Assembly (NCBI GenBank): GCA_023383055.1
Contig: JAHDYP010000031.1
Span: forward strand, 1-53,585
DNA: 53,585 bases
From: Verrucomicrobiota bacterium
GTDB taxonomy: Bacteria > Verrucomicrobiota > Verrucomicrobiia > Limisphaerales > JAHDYP01
Reading direction: 5' to 3'
Shown: piece by piece, positions 53,495 through 53,585 of the stretch
How the letters are laid out: each line of letters begins with the position of its first letter
Numbering within the stretch: position 1 is the stretch's first letter
Translations under genes and position numbers: made by a program
Notes under the pieces: model-generated
What the model saw: the letters and a program-made list of their open reading frames with translations, nothing else
The model's database searches: none
What the model was told of the DNA's origin: nothing

Positions 53495-53585
53495 ATGCGC
53501 CAGGCACGGATCAAGGTCATGGAGGAGACCGCCGTTTATCACTGCATCTCCCGCGTTGTCGGAGGGCAATTTCTACTGGACGACC
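53495..53585 (+). CDS. RAYT-type (REP-associated, Y1) transposase, 5' part only
   Basis: Thirty complete codons lie in the window; the gene continues beyond the edge. A very strong AAGGAGG (53480-53486) precedes ATG 53495 by eight bases. The start (MRQARIKVMEETAVYHCISR, followed by VVGGQF) is typical of the Y1/HUH family of REP-associated transposases, in which a His-rich motif and a catalytic Tyr come later. RAYT proteins act on REP sequences, and a candidate repeat lies just upstream. The family call rests on the N-terminus only. Confidence 0.75.
   Translation, partial: MRQARIKVMEETAVYHCISRVVGGQFLLDD

Overview
The window is a high-GC chromosomal segment, most likely from a Verrucomicrobiota bacterium of the Pedosphaera/Limisphaera type. 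That is an inference from family content: DUF58/BatA-like/DUF4175/caspase-like cluster, a GlgE plus TreYZ locus with a GH57-DUF3536 enzyme, REP-like repeats next to a RAYT-type transposase, and FG-GAP/ASPIC proteins. No rRNA or other marker is present to settle it.

Layout. (1) 1-3360 is a lower-GC scrapyard: a tandem repeat at the left edge, small unknown ORFs, a tyrosine-recombinase gene that has lost its catalytic end, tRNA-Ser(GCT), fragments of an AlbA/Fic-type gene pair, and a cluster of short repeats. (2) A lone STAS protein follows at 3364-3735. (3) 3860-25192, all minus strand, is a compact run read right to left: PLP aminotransferase, unknown 232-aa protein, glgE, treS-maltokinase fusion, mgtE, malQ, glgB, treZ, GH57-DUF3536, treY and a broken GH15 glucoamylase. 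Most junctions are 4-base overlaps or a few bases. Together these encode trehalose synthesis from glycogen (TreY/TreZ), trehalose to maltose to maltose-1-phosphate to alpha-glucan (TreS-Mak/GlgE), branching (GlgB) and glucan remodelling (MalQ, GH57). A Mg2+ channel gene sits in the middle. (4) 25193-25768 is a divergent intergenic region with two large related palindromes in inverted arrangement. (5) 25769-38914, plus strand, holds a DUF58 protein, a BatA-like vWA membrane protein, a 1227-aa DUF4175-like coiled-coil protein, a vWA/glutamine-amidotransferase-like membrane protein and a caspase-like peptidase, then a secreted unknown, pdxJ and acpS. (6) 39001-42563, minus strand, holds a DEAD-box helicase, a small unknown, a membrane protein and two response regulators. 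(7) 42845-50439, plus strand, is a two-component block: a PAS-only protein, a membrane histidine kinase, a receiver protein, a hybrid kinase interrupted by one in-frame TAG, and a REC-kinase. (8) 50490-53341 is a Gfo/Idh/MocA protein overlapped by an FG-GAP/ASPIC protein. The right edge holds a short repeat and the first 30 codons of a RAYT-type transposase.

Three points deserve attention: the vWA/DUF4175/caspase-like operon, which has no adjacent MoxR ATPase; the two short-repeat families, one sitting just upstream of the RAYT gene; and two apparently recent lesions (GH15 internal deletion, kinase amber codon) inside otherwise intact operons.
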